Shown: positions 6,871 through 15,660, counted from the stretch's first letter. The stretch: DNA of 34,495 nt from Chloroflexota bacterium (GCA_009840945.1 VXMU01000020.1:1-34495); one strand, 5' to 3'. The notes: a model not told the origin generated them from the sequence alone. Translations and numbers: made by a program.

Positions 6871-8064
6871 CTAGGTTACCCGGATCGGGTGCGGCACGGG
6901 CTGGTTGAAGAGGTAGCCCTTCTCGTTGAACGGCACCGCGTCCGGCTGCGTGTTGCCGGCGACGTCGGTCGCGCGCGTCGTCAGCGTGTGCTCACCGGGG
7001 CGCGCCTCCCACTCGAACTCGAACCGCGCCCACCCGTACTGCACCTGCGGCTCCACGAGGCGTGCGAGTTGCCAACTCGTGCCACCGTCCGCACTCCACT
7101 CGACCCGCGCGATGTCGCCGTGCGGCGAGTGCGCAAAGCCGTGCATGCGGTGCGTGCCCGCCCCGAGCTCCGCCGGCCATGGCAGGCCGAGCGCGCTCTT
7201 GATCGACTGCACGGTGACCGCCTGGCCGTCCGCCTCCCCCTCGGGCGGGTAGTCGTCGCCGATGAGCACGTACGAGGTGGTGTTGTTGCGCGTCCACAGC
7301 TGCTCGCGCGAGACGACGATGCGGCCGAGCCACTTGATGCTCGTGCTGCCGACCCAGCCCGGCATGAACGCACGCAGCGGGTAGCCGTGGTCGCGCGGCA
7401 GCACCTCGCCGTTGAGGCCGTAGGCGAGGAGCGTGTCGGGGTGCATCGCCTTCCCGGCGGTGACGACGCGGCGGAACCCGCCCTCGGGCGCCCCTTCGTC
7501 GAGGCCGACGAGGAGCACGCTCACCGCGTCGTCCGTGATCCCGGCCAGCGTGAGCACGTCGGCGAGCGCGACGCCGAGCCACACGCCGTTGCCCACGGCG
7601 CCCGTCCCCCACTGCGTACCCTTCGCCCCGCGCCCCTGCAGGCGGTCGAACATCACGCGGTGGTTCCCGGCGCACTCGAGGTAGGAGACGAGGGTCCGCG
7701 CGGGCAGGCGGCGCAGCTCCTCGTACGTCAGCTCCAGCGGCTGCGCGACGGCGTCGCCCTCGACGACGAGCCGCCACGCGGCCGGGTCGACCTCGGGGCT
7801 CTCCGGCGAGTTGTTGCGGACGAAGAAGAGCCGGTTCGGCGTGATCACCCCGTCCATCAGCTCGAGGCGCGACTCGAGGCCGGCCTCGCCGTGCGCGATG
7901 AACGGCTCCGGATCCTTGGCCAGTCCCGACGACTCGTCGAGTCGGTCGTCCGGGAAGCACGCCGCGAGCACCGCCGCGGCGCCCCCGGCTGCGAGCAGGC
8001 CGAGGAAGCGGCGGCGCGTCACGCCGCGCTCCCGCGCGAGCTGCCAGAGCGGGTCGCTGATCAT
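6871..8064 (-). CDS. Molybdopterin-dependent sulfite-oxidase-family oxidoreductase, TAT lipoprotein
   Basis: 397 aa. The N-terminus VTRRRFLGLLAAGGAAAVLAAC is a twin-arginine signal ending in a lipobox, so the enzyme is exported folded with its cofactor and may be lipid-anchored at Cys36. The molybdopterin domain follows, with the Mo-ligand cysteine in YLECAGNHR (Cys131) and the GWVGSTSIKWL and DHGYPLRAFMPG motifs. The C-terminal ~110 residues form the Mo-co dimerisation domain (DIARVEWSADGGTSWQLARL, EHTLTTRATDVAGNTQP). The family oxidises sulfite or related substrates, or reduces methionine sulfoxide. No haem subunit gene is adjacent, so the electron partner is unknown. The start is 16 bases after the preceding amidohydrolase stop, so the two may be co-transcribed. 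Confidence 0.92.
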   Translation of the reverse strand: MISDPLWQLARERGVTRRRFLGLLAAGGAAAVLAACFPDDRLDESSGLAKDPEPFIAHGEAGLESRLELMDGVITPNRLFFVRNNSPESPEVDPAAWRLVVEGDAVAQPLELTYEELRRLPARTLVSYLECAGNHRVMFDRLQGRGAKGTQWGTGAVGNGVWLGVALADVLTLAGITDDAVSVLLVGLDEGAPEGGFRRVVTAGKAMHPDTLLAYGLNGEVLPRDHGYPLRAFMPGWVGSTSIKWLGRIVVSREQLWTRNNTTSYVLIGDDYPPEGEADGQAVTVQSIKSALGLPWPAELGAGTHRMHGFAHSPHGDIARVEWSADGGTSWQLARLVEPQVQYGWARFEFEWEARPGEHTLTTRATDVAGNTQPDAVPFNEKGYLFNQPVPHPIRVT

Positions 8065-8080
8065 CGCGTCGTCCGAGGGT

Positions 8081-9262
8081 TCAGACCGCCTCGACGCCGT
8101 CGCGGATGCGCCACTCGCCGTCCTGCAGCAGGTGGCGGATGCGCCGCGTCGCGCCGATGTCCTCGAGGGGGTCGCCGTCCAGCACCAGCAGGTCGGCGCG
8201 GCGTCCCGGCCGCACGGTGCCGAGGTCGTCCTCGACGCCGATGGCGCGCGCGCCCTGCAGGGTGGCCGACTGGATCGCCTCGTGGTTCGACATGCCGATG
8301 CCGGTCATCAGCTCGATCTCACGGTGGAGGGCTTCGGGGCCGGTGAACGGGCTGCCCATGTCCGTGCCCGCCACGATCGGCACGCCCGCGCGCCACGCCG
8401 CCGTGATGTTGGCGTGGTGCACCTCGGCGACCTCGCGTGCGCGTTGCAGCGTCTCCTCGCCGAGCGCCTCCGAGGCGCTCTCGATGACGAAGTGGATCAC
8501 CGCCAGCGTCGGCACGATGAACGTCCCGCGCTCCAGCATCTCCTCGATCAGCTCGGCAGTGACGAACGAGGCGTGCTCGACGGTGTCGACGCCGCCGCGG
8601 ACGGCGTTGCGGATGCTCGGCTCGCCGTGGGCGTGCGCGGCGACGCGCTTGCCCTCGGCGTGCGCCATCGAGGTGACGATCGAGACCTCCTCCTCGCTGT
8701 ACTGCTCGGTGCCCGGCCCGTGCCCGGTGCCGATCACGCCGCCGGAGACCATCATCTTGAGCAGGTCCGCGCCGTCGTCGAGCTGCTGCCGGGCGGCGCG
8801 GCGGACGGACTCGGGGTCGTCGGCGTGCAGGCCGACGTGCCAGCCGTGGCCGTCGGGGCCCGTCATCCACGCGCCCGCCGTGAAGATGCGCGGCCCCGGC
8901 GCCGAGCCCGAGGCAATTGAGTCGCGCAAGTCGAGGCTGAGCGGCCCCACCCCGCCGACCTCGCGTGCCGTCGTGACGCCGTTGCCGAGCAGCGCGGCGG
9001 CGCGGCGCGCGGCGCCCCCCGCCTGCTCGCCGTGCGGCAGGTCGAGCGCGTTGTCCAGCGCCTCGGGCGTCGCGTCCATGGTGAGGTGCGTGTGGGCGTC
9101 GATGAGCCCGGGCATCGCCGTCGCGCCGCCCCCGTCGATCTCCTCGCCGTCCCCGTCGAGCCCCGGACCGATCTCTGCGAAGCGTCCGTCGCGGATGCGC
9201 ACATCGACGCCGTCGCGAATGTCGCCGGCGCCGTCGATGAGGCGCAGGTTGCGGATCAGCAT
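8081..9262 (-). CDS. Metal-dependent amidohydrolase, imidazolonepropionase-like (paralog 1)
   Basis: 393 aa. Binuclear-metal amidohydrolase signature in order: GLIDAHTHLTMD (HxH), LLKMMVSGG with the bridging lysine, RVAAHAHGEPSIRNAVRGGVDTVEHASF (two His), and VAGTDMGSPF (Asp). The small beta domain is built from the N-terminal LIRNLRLIDGAG and the C-terminal RRADLLVLDGDPLEDI. The family hydrolyses C-N bonds in cyclic amides, dipeptides or related compounds; the substrate cannot be deduced. There is no signal peptide, so it is cytoplasmic. GAGGT lies 8 bases before the ATG, and a TAGCAT -10-like box is about 35 bases upstream. It is a close tandem paralog of 9387-10559. Confidence 0.93.
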   Translation of the reverse strand: MLIRNLRLIDGAGDIRDGVDVRIRDGRFAEIGPGLDGDGEEIDGGGATAMPGLIDAHTHLTMDATPEALDNALDLPHGEQAGGAARRAAALLGNGVTTAREVGGVGPLSLDLRDSIASGSAPGPRIFTAGAWMTGPDGHGWHVGLHADDPESVRRAARQQLDDGADLLKMMVSGGVIGTGHGPGTEQYSEEEVSIVTSMAHAEGKRVAAHAHGEPSIRNAVRGGVDTVEHASFVTAELIEEMLERGTFIVPTLAVIHFVIESASEALGEETLQRAREVAEVHHANITAAWRAGVPIVAGTDMGSPFTGPEALHREIELMTGIGMSNHEAIQSATLQGARAIGVEDDLGTVRPGRRADLLVLDGDPLEDIGATRRIRHLLQDGEWRIRDGVEAV

Positions 9263-9298
9263 CTTGAGTACCTCGCTGCAGTCCCTCGCGTCCGGCTC

Positions 9299-9304
9299 AT
9301 GCTA
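9299..9304 (-). promoter_or_regulatory. Candidate -10 box of amidohydrolase paralog 1
   Basis: GATAGCATGAGCCGG on the minus strand, about 37 bases before the start. The same block (GCTAGCATGAGCCGG) lies before paralog 2, so the promoter appears to have been duplicated along with the gene. Confidence 0.4.
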
Positions 9305-9386
9305 TCGCGCGCATCGTCGGACAGAAGGGGCGGCGCCGTTCGCGTGCTGGGACCACACCACAAGGGCCGGTCATCCGCGCTGCGGC

Positions 9387-10559
9387 TCAGGCCACCTGGA
9401 CGCCGTCGCGGATGCGCCATTCGCCGTCCTGCAGCAGGTGGCGGGCGCTCCGCGTCGCGGCGATGTCGTCGAGCGGGTCGCCATCGAGGATTAACAGGTC
9501 GGCGCGAAGACCGGGCCGCACCGTACCAAGGTCGTCCTCGACGCCGATGGCACGCGCGCCCTGCAGCGTCGCGGCCTGGATCGCCTCATGGTTCGACATG
9601 CCGATGCCGGTCAGGTGCTCGATCTCGGCATGGATGGTATCGGGGCCCGTGAGCGGCGCCCCTCCCATGTCGGTGCCGGCGGCGATCGGCACGCCCGCGC
9701 GCCACGCGGCCGTGATGCCGGCGTGGTGCCGGTCGGCGAGCTCGGCTGTGCGTTCCAGCATCTCCCCGCGGAGGATCGCGAGCACGAGGCGGATGACGGC
9801 GAGTGTCGGCACGATGAACGTACCCCGCTCCAGCATCTCCTCGATCAGCTCGGCGGTGACGAACGAGGCGTGCTCGACAGTGTCGATGCCGCCGCGCACA
9901 GCGTTGCGGATGCTCGGCTCCCCGTGGGCGTGGGCGGCGACACGCTTGCCCTCGGCGTGCGCCACCGAGGTGACGATCGCCACCTCCTCTTCGCTGTACT
10001 GCTGGGGATCCGGCTGGCCGTCCGGGCGGAGAGCCGCGCCCGAGACCATCATCTTGAGCAGATCGGCGCCGTCGTCGAGCTGCTGGTGCGCGGCCCGGCG
10101 GAGGGAATCACGGTCATCGGCCGGCAGCCCGACCTGCCAGCCGTGGCCGTCTGGCAGCGTGATCCACGCCCCCGCGCTGAAGATCCGCGGCCCGGACGCG
10201 GATCCCGATGCAACCCGGTCGCGCAGGCCGAGGCTGAGTTCCGCGACGCCGCCGACCTCGCGCACGGTCGTGACACCGAGGCCCAGCATGGCGGCGGCGC
10301 GGCCCGCGGTCTCGCCGGCCTGTTCGGCGTGGGGGCGGGTGGCGGCGTTCTCGATCGCCCGGGTCGTCGCGTCGAGGGTGAGGTGCGTGTGCGCGTCGAT
10401 CAGCCCCGGGATCGCCGTCGCGCCACCCGCGTCGATCTCCTCGCCGTCGCCGTCGAGTCCCGGCCCGACCTCGGCGAAGCGCCCGTCGCGGATGCGCACG
10501 TCGACGCCGTCGCAGATGTCGCCGGCGCCGTCGATGAGGCGCAGGTTGCGGATCAGCAT
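9387..10559 (-). CDS. Metal-dependent amidohydrolase, imidazolonepropionase-like (paralog 2)
   Basis: 390 aa, collinear with paralog 1 along its whole length. The same metal ligands are present: DAHTHLTLD, LLKMMVSGA, RVAAHAHGEPSIRNAVRGGIDTVEHASF and AAGTDMGGAP. Differences cluster in the loop after the lysine (AALRPDGQPDPQQY against GVIGTGHGPGTEQY) and in the helix after VPTLAVI (RLVLAILRGEMLERTAE against HFVIESASEALGEETLQ), which may alter the substrate pocket. GAGAGGG is a good ribosome site 7 bases before the ATG. It is separated from paralog 1 by 124 bases that include a promoter-like block for that gene. The pair is an old but clear tandem duplication. Confidence 0.93.
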   Translation of the reverse strand: MLIRNLRLIDGAGDICDGVDVRIRDGRFAEVGPGLDGDGEEIDAGGATAIPGLIDAHTHLTLDATTRAIENAATRPHAEQAGETAGRAAAMLGLGVTTVREVGGVAELSLGLRDRVASGSASGPRIFSAGAWITLPDGHGWQVGLPADDRDSLRRAAHQQLDDGADLLKMMVSGAALRPDGQPDPQQYSEEEVAIVTSVAHAEGKRVAAHAHGEPSIRNAVRGGIDTVEHASFVTAELIEEMLERGTFIVPTLAVIRLVLAILRGEMLERTAELADRHHAGITAAWRAGVPIAAGTDMGGAPLTGPDTIHAEIEHLTGIGMSNHEAIQAATLQGARAIGVEDDLGTVRPGLRADLLILDGDPLDDIAATRSARHLLQDGEWRIRDGVQVA

Positions 10560-10591
10560 GGCGCGTCCCTCTCGACAGCCCCGCCCGGCTC

Positions 10592-10597
10592 ATGCTA
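10592..10597 (-). promoter_or_regulatory. Candidate -10 box of amidohydrolase paralog 2
   Basis: GCTAGCATGAGCCGG on the minus strand, the counterpart of the block before paralog 1, at about the same distance from the start codon. Confidence 0.4.
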
Positions 10598-10709
10598 GCG
10601 CTCATGCGCGGATGGGGGATCGGTGGACGCCGCGACCTCTGCTAACATGGATTTGCGGGCGTGAGGCGTCCGGCCCGGACCGCCCGCCTGTCGAGGAACG
10701 GTCGGGACT

Positions 10710-11534
10710 ATGCAGAACTTCAAGACCGTCGTCCTGCTTGCCGCCATCAGTGGCCTGCTCATCGCCATCGGCGGCGCGATGGGCGGCTACGCCGGCGTTG
10801 CCATCGCCTTCGTCATCGCCCTCGGGCTGAACGTCGGCTCGTACTGGTTCTCCGCCGACATCGTGCTCAGGACCTCGCACGCCCACGAGATCGAGCACGG
10901 CGACGACCCCGACCTCTTCCGCATGATCGAGACCGTCGCGAACGCGGCGAACATGCCGATGCCGCGCGTCTACATCATCGACTCGCCGCAGCCGAACGCC
11001 TTCGCCACTGGCCGCAGCCCGAAGCACGCCGCCGTCGCGGTGACCACCGGCATCCGCCGCATCCTCACGGACCGCGAGCTGCGAGGAGTCCTCGGCCACG
11101 AGATGGCGCACGTAGCGAACCGCGACATCCTCACGTCCTCGGTCGTCGCCACGATCGCGTCGGCGATCTCGATGATCTCGTTCTTCGCGCTGTGGTTCGG
11201 GGACCGCCGCAACGGACTCGTGCTGCTGGTCGTTGCCATCGTCGCGCCAATCGCGGCGAGCGTGATCCAGCTCGCGATCAGCCGCGCGCGTGAGTACCAG
11301 GCGGACACGGACGGCGCGAACTACGTCAGCGACCCCGAGGCGCTCGCCTCGGCGCTGTCGAAGCTGGAGCGCGGCGCGCAGGTGATCCCGATGGAGGTGC
11401 CGGACGCGACCGCGCACCTGTTCATCGTGAACCCGCTGGCCGGGCACAGCTTCTCCGGCATGTTCGCGACGCACCCGCCCATCGAGCAGCGCATCGAGCG
11501 TCTGCGCCGGATGTCGGGGTACGGCGGGCAATAG
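10710..11534 (+). CDS. htpX: Membrane zinc metalloprotease HtpX
   Basis: 274 aa, the usual HtpX size. Two N-terminal membrane helices (residues ~5-23 and 27-45), then a cytoplasmic M48 domain with VLGHEMAHVANRDI (HEMAH at 130-134, zinc ligands and catalytic Glu). Two further hydrophobic segments follow (VVATIASAISMISFFALWF, LVLLVVAIVAPIAASVI), then SRAREYQADTDG with the third zinc ligand, and FATHPPIEQRIERL near the end. HtpX degrades misfolded membrane proteins. The ATG follows GAGGAACGGTCGGGACT, a ribosome site at long spacing. A TAACAT -10-like box is at 10642. It is convergent with the phosphotransferase gene, with palindromic repeats between them. Confidence 0.96.
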   Translation: MQNFKTVVLLAAISGLLIAIGGAMGGYAGVAIAFVIALGLNVGSYWFSADIVLRTSHAHEIEHGDDPDLFRMIETVANAANMPMPRVYIIDSPQPNAFATGRSPKHAAVAVTTGIRRILTDRELRGVLGHEMAHVANRDILTSSVVATIASAISMISFFALWFGDRRNGLVLLVVAIVAPIAASVIQLAISRAREYQADTDGANYVSDPEALASALSKLERGAQVIPMEVPDATAHLFIVNPLAGHSFSGMFATHPPIEQRIERLRRMSGYGGQ

Positions 11535-11583
11535 CGCTCGCCCGGAGCCCCCGCCCAGGCGCCGCTCCCACTCGACTCTGATC

Positions 11584-11617
11584 CCCTCTCCCTGGAGGGA
11601 GAGGGCTAGGGTGAGGG
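11584..11617. repeat. REP-like palindrome, copy A
   Basis: A perfect 9-bp hairpin CCCTCTCCC-TGGA-GGGAGAGGG followed by the tail CTAGGGTGAGGG. A second copy lies in the opposite orientation 69 bases downstream. The hairpin-plus-tail structure resembles dispersed REP-like elements. Between convergent genes it may serve as a bidirectional terminator. Confidence 0.7.
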
Positions 11618-11673
11618 GGTCCGGTTTCGCCCGAGCACGCCCGCGGCGCAGAGGCATCGAGGAGTCCGCCAGA

Positions 11674-11709
11674 CCCTCACCCCAACCCTCTCCCGCAAGC
11701 GGGAGAGGG
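11674..11709. repeat. REP-like palindrome, copy B (inverted)
   Basis: CCCTCACCCCAACCCTCTCCCGCAAGCGGGAGAGGG. Read on the minus strand it is the same hairpin (CCCTCTCCCGC / GCGGGAGAGGG) with the tail TTGGGGTGAGGG, matching copy A. The two copies form a large inverted pair in the htpX/phosphotransferase gap. Confidence 0.7.
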
Positions 11710-11738
11710 AGCCGGATGCAGAGGGATGTGGCCTTGAG

Positions 11739-12839
11739 TCAGTCCCCGATCAGCCTCAGCGCGCCGAGGTCCACGGCGGCCTGGCCGGCGTTGCGAACGA
11801 ACCTGGAGAGCACCGTGGACGGGCGGTCCGTGCCCTTGTCGGCGTGGCCGCGCATGAGCAGGAAGAACATGCGCGTGAACGGCTCGCAGAACGACAGCCG
11901 GTAGGTGTCGAAGCACTCCTCGAACGTCACGCCCTCGACGCCGGCGGCCGCGAGGGCGTCGACGTAGCGGCGGAGCAGCGCCTGCTCGTGCTCGCGGCGC
12001 CCGGCCGGGTCGAAGGCGACGCACATGAAGTACGCCACGTCGTACGGACCGGGGCCGCGCGAGGCGTTCGACCAGTCGACGGCGACGACCCCGCCGGGCG
12101 GGTCGTCGGGGAAGAACAGGTTGTCGAGCCGCAGGTCGCCGTGCAGCAGCGTGCGCGGCAGCTCGCCCAGCCGCGTCACCGCCGTGCCGAGATGCCGTGT
12201 CATCGCCTCGCCCAGCGGGGCGAGGTCGGGCGGCACGAGGTCTCCGAGGTCGTCGCGATGCTCGCGCCATGCGGTGGCGAACATGCGCTGCCACATGCGC
12301 GCGTGCTCATCGATCGCCGGCATCCAGTCGAGTGCGCCGAGGCCCGGCGAGCGCCACCACGCCGCGTGCTGCGTGGCGATGGCGTCGATCACTCGCTCGG
12401 CCTGTTCTCGCGTCGCGCCCTGCACGTCGTCGCCGGAGGGGAGCGCACCGAGATCCTCGATCAGCAGCACGAAGGCGTCGCCTTCGTCGTCGATGGCGGC
12501 GTAGTAGCACGCGGGCGTGCGCGTCGGCACACGGTCCGCGAGGGCGCGGTAGAAGCGCACCTCGCGCTCCGGCAGGCGCAGGAAGCGCCCGCCGCCGCGC
12601 GTCAGCTCGATGGCGCTCGGGAGCTTGGCGATGATCGAGGCGGGCGCACCCGCCGCCGCACCCTCGTAGCCGAGGCGGATGCGCGCGACCGTGCCGCCGA
12701 TGCCACGGTCGACCGCGACCAGCTCCGCGCGCGCCTCGGCGATGCGGGCGCCGCCGAGGATGCCCGAGTCCTCGAGGGCGTCGTTGAGCCACGCGGGCGT
12801 GAACTCGTCGAGGCCGGCGGGCGTCGCAGGTACAGTCAT
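11739..12839 (-). CDS. Phosphotransferase, aminoglycoside/choline-kinase fold
   Basis: 366 aa from the ATG at 12839; the longer track ORF runs into the divergent gene's 5' region. The kinase-like fold is recognised by the nucleotide-binding Lys in ASIIAKLPS, DAFVLLIEDLG, the catalytic loop RTLLHGDLRLDNLFF and the metal-binding VVAVDWSNASRGPGPYDVAYF. Members phosphorylate small-molecule hydroxyls such as choline, antibiotics, ecdysteroids or macrolides. Adjacent resistance genes are absent, so an antibiotic role should not be assumed. No ribosome site precedes the ATG. A TACTAT -10-like box ends 8 bases upstream, so the mRNA could be leaderless. It is divergent from the solute-binding protein gene. 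Confidence 0.88.
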   Translation of the reverse strand: MTVPATPAGLDEFTPAWLNDALEDSGILGGARIAEARAELVAVDRGIGGTVARIRLGYEGAAAGAPASIIAKLPSAIELTRGGGRFLRLPEREVRFYRALADRVPTRTPACYYAAIDDEGDAFVLLIEDLGALPSGDDVQGATREQAERVIDAIATQHAAWWRSPGLGALDWMPAIDEHARMWQRMFATAWREHRDDLGDLVPPDLAPLGEAMTRHLGTAVTRLGELPRTLLHGDLRLDNLFFPDDPPGGVVAVDWSNASRGPGPYDVAYFMCVAFDPAGRREHEQALLRRYVDALAAAGVEGVTFEECFDTYRLSFCEPFTRMFFLLMRGHADKGTDRPSTVLSRFVRNAGQAAVDLGALRLIGD

Positions 12840-12921
12840 GGGGTGCGATAGTATCGCGCGGACCATGACACCCCGTCTCACGCCTGTGTACAACGAAACG
12901 CCGATACGGAGAGATGACGAC

Positions 12922-14781
12922 ATGCCTGCTTTGAGAACGTGGCTCCTCGTGCTCGTAGCCGCGTCCGCGACCCTCCTGCTGGCGGCCTGCGCCGACGACT
13001 CCGATGACGCCGAGGAGGCGACCGCCGTCCCCGCCACGGACACTACCCCCGCGGCGGCGCCCGTCGTCGAGGCATCGGTCGTCGAGCAGCTGCGCGCGAA
13101 CGCCGACGCGTTCAGCTATGAGATCGGGACGTACGGCGGCACGATCACGACCGCCACCATCGGCAAGCCGCTGACGTTCAACCTCGCCCTCGCCAACGAC
13201 GCCTACTCGTCTGGACTACTGAGCTACCTGTTCGAGGGGCTCACCGAGACGTCGTGGCTCACCGACGAGGTCGAGCCGCTGCTCGCCGAGTCGTGGGAGC
13301 ACTCGGACGACGGCCTCACCTGGACCTTCCACCTCCGCGACGACGTGCGCTGGCACGACGGCGAGCCGTTCACGGCGCAGGACGTGGAGTTCACGTTCAA
13401 CCGCATCATCTACAACGAAGACATCCCCACCAGCACCCGCGCCGCGTTCCAGTTCCGCTACCTCGATGCCGCAGGCGAGTGGCAGGTCGAGCCGATGACC
13501 GTGACGACGATCGATGACCAGACCGTCCAGTTTGTGCTGCCGACGCCGTTCGCGCCGTTCCTGCGCTCGATGGGCACCGCGATCTACCCACGGCACATCC
13601 TCGAGCCACACGTCGAGGAGGGAACCTTCAACGATGTGTGGGGCGTCGACTCCGACCCGTCCGAGGTGATCGGCACCGGCCCGTACACCATCGAGAGCTA
13701 CACGCCGGAGGATCGCGTGGTGCTGGTCCGCAACCCGGACTACTGGCTCCACGACGCCGAGGGCAACGCGCTGCCGTACATCGAGCGCATCGTGAACCTG
13801 CTCGTCCCGACCATCGAGGACGACTTCGAGAAGTTCCGGGCCGGCGAGGTCGACGCGTACGGGATGCGCGGCCAGGACTTCGCGGTCCTGGAGCCCGAGC
13901 AGGAGTCGGGCAACTTCACGGTCCACCGCCGCGGCCCGGCCTTCGGGACGGTGTTCCTCGGCTTCAACCTCAACACGGGCTCGAACCCCGAGACCGGCGA
14001 CCCCTACGTCGCGCCCGAGCAGCTCGCGTGGTTCAGCAACGTCGAGTTCCGCCGCGCCGTAGCGCACAGCATCGACAAGGCGCGGATCATCGAGGAGGTC
14101 CAGCACGGGCTCGGCTACCCGCAGGCGTCCTCGATCAGCCCGGCGGCAGGCGACTTCCACAACCCCGACGTGCGCCGCTACGACTACGACATCGAAGGCG
14201 CCAACGCGATCCTCGACGGGCTCGGCTGGATGGACGGCGACGGCGACGGCTTCCGCGAGGACGCCGACGGCAACCCGATCACCTTCAAGCTCGTCACCAA
14301 CGTCGACAACGACGTGCGCGCGCGCGTCGCGGCGATCATCGACGAAGGGCTCGACCTGATCGGCATCGATGCGCAGTTCGAGCCGATCGAGTTCGGGGAC
14401 CTCGTGGGGCAGCTGACCACGACGTTCGACTGGGAGGCGATGATCGTCGGGCTCACCGGCGGCACGGAGCCCCACTTCGGGATGGCCGTGTGGCACAGCA
14501 GCGAGTCGCTGCACCTGTGGCACCCCAACCAGGAGCAGCCGGCCACCGAGTGGGAGGCGGAGATCGACGCGCTCTACGTTCAGGGCTACCAGGAGCTCAA
14601 CCACGAGCGACGCGTCGAGCACTATCATCGCGCGCAGGAGATCGTGGCCGAGCAGCTCCCGCTCATCTACACGACGCTCTCGGAGCGTCTGAGCGCGGTA
14701 CGCAACGTCTTCGGCAACACGACGCCGACCCTGTACGGGCTGTGGGACGTGCGGTACGTGTACCGTACGGACGTGAACTAG
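12922..14781 (+). CDS. Family 5 solute-binding lipoprotein (oligopeptide/dipeptide type), Sec-exported
   Basis: 619 aa from the ATG at 12922 (GGAGA upstream). The signal MPALRTWLLVLVAASATLLLAAC is a Sec lipoprotein signal with a lipobox and, unlike the cluster at 20-28 kb, no twin arginine. The body has SBP family 5 marks: LLAESWEHSDDGLTWTFHLRDDVRWHDGEPFTAQDVEFTFNRI, VIGTGPYTIESY, EDRVVLVRNPDYW, FRRAVAHSIDKARII and the acidic loop DGDGDGFREDADGNPITFKL. Such proteins deliver peptides or other organics to ABC permeases. No permease or ATPase gene is adjacent. An alpha/beta hydrolase starts 31 bases after the stop and is probably co-transcribed, so the captured solute may be an ester or amide. 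Confidence 0.93.
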   Translation: MPALRTWLLVLVAASATLLLAACADDSDDAEEATAVPATDTTPAAAPVVEASVVEQLRANADAFSYEIGTYGGTITTATIGKPLTFNLALANDAYSSGLLSYLFEGLTETSWLTDEVEPLLAESWEHSDDGLTWTFHLRDDVRWHDGEPFTAQDVEFTFNRIIYNEDIPTSTRAAFQFRYLDAAGEWQVEPMTVTTIDDQTVQFVLPTPFAPFLRSMGTAIYPRHILEPHVEEGTFNDVWGVDSDPSEVIGTGPYTIESYTPEDRVVLVRNPDYWLHDAEGNALPYIERIVNLLVPTIEDDFEKFRAGEVDAYGMRGQDFAVLEPEQESGNFTVHRRGPAFGTVFLGFNLNTGSNPETGDPYVAPEQLAWFSNVEFRRAVAHSIDKARIIEEVQHGLGYPQASSISPAAGDFHNPDVRRYDYDIEGANAILDGLGWMDGDGDGFREDADGNPITFKLVTNVDNDVRARVAAIIDEGLDLIGIDAQFEPIEFGDLVGQLTTTFDWEAMIVGLTGGTEPHFGMAVWHSSESLHLWHPNQEQPATEWEAEIDALYVQGYQELNHERRVEHYHRAQEIVAEQLPLIYTTLSERLSAVRNVFGNTTPTLYGLWDVRYVYRTDVN

Positions 14782-14812
14782 CAACACGAGGCAGCAGCGA
14801 AGGAGCAACCAG

Positions 14813-15652
14813 ATGGCGACTGCGAACATCAACGGCGTCGAGCTGTACTACGAGGAGCACGGCTCCGGGCCGCCGATCCTCTTCCACCACGGCTTCACCG
14901 GCTCGCACGACGGCTGGGTGCCGATCGCCGAGCGGCTGCAGGACCGCTTCCGTTGCATCCTCATGGACAGCCGCGGCGCCGGCGACAGCGAGCACCCCGC
15001 AGACGGCTACACCATCGAGCAGTACGCGTTGGACGTGGTCGGCATGCTCGACCACCTCGGGCTCGACCAGGTGGCGTACGTCGGCCACAGCATGGGCGGC
15101 GGCATCGGCTTCCAGCTCGGCATCGAGCACGGCGAGCGCTTCACGCACATCATGCTCGTCACGCCGATCTCGGCCGACGGCTATGAGCCGGACCCGGTGG
15201 TGTCGGCCCGCGGCCGCCAGCTCCGCGTCGACGGCGACCGCGAGACGCTGATCCGCGAGCGCCGGACCGGTATCGCCCGCGAGGAGTTGATCGACGACGA
15301 CGAGGTCGCGGAGGCCGTCGACCGCTCGCTCTCGACCTCGGACGGCCACTACGACGACGGCATGGTGGCGATGGCCACGCTGCGCGTCGGCGACCGCCTC
15401 GACGAGATGACGACGCCGACGCTGATGATCACGGCCGGGGCGGACGCCCTGCTGCCCGCGAACCTCGCCGACTTCCTGCGCCTGCCGAACGCATCGCTGC
15501 ACGTCTTCAACCGCGTCGCGCACGGCGTCCAGGGCGAGGTCCCGGACGAGTTCGCCGACGTGGTCGCGGACTTCGCGACGCACGGCGTGGTGAACGCGGA
15601 GACGCTCGCGGACCGCCTCGCGTCGGTGCAGGCGGAGGCCGCCGCCGTCTAG
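14813..15652 (+). CDS. Alpha/beta-fold hydrolase with intact catalytic elbow
   Basis: 279 aa. Shows FHHGFTGSHDGW (oxyanion hole), CILMDSRGAGDSEHP, the nucleophile elbow VGHSMGGG with Ser93, an acid in TAGADALLPANL and a C-terminal His in NRVAHGVQGEVPDEF. It probably hydrolyses esters, lactones or haloalkanes; the substrate is unknown. GAAGGAGCAACC is the ribosome site before the ATG. The short distance after the solute-binding protein gene suggests one operon, and two hairpins follow the stop. It contrasts with the 726-1517 paralog-like protein, which lacks the serine. Confidence 0.92.
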   Translation: MATANINGVELYYEEHGSGPPILFHHGFTGSHDGWVPIAERLQDRFRCILMDSRGAGDSEHPADGYTIEQYALDVVGMLDHLGLDQVAYVGHSMGGGIGFQLGIEHGERFTHIMLVTPISADGYEPDPVVSARGRQLRVDGDRETLIRERRTGIAREELIDDDEVAEAVDRSLSTSDGHYDDGMVAMATLRVGDRLDEMTTPTLMITAGADALLPANLADFLRLPNASLHVFNRVAHGVQGEVPDEFADVVADFATHGVVNAETLADRLASVQAEAAAV

Positions 15653-15660
15653 CCCGACCG

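Noticed and set aside
10602-11657. 351-aa minus-strand ORF opposite htpX
   Set aside because: htpX is certain on the plus strand; this ORF is a shadow.
11739-12839. Antibiotic-resistance aminoglycoside phosphotransferase
   Set aside because: Only the general kinase fold is recognisable; many family members act on unrelated small molecules and there is no resistance or mobile context.
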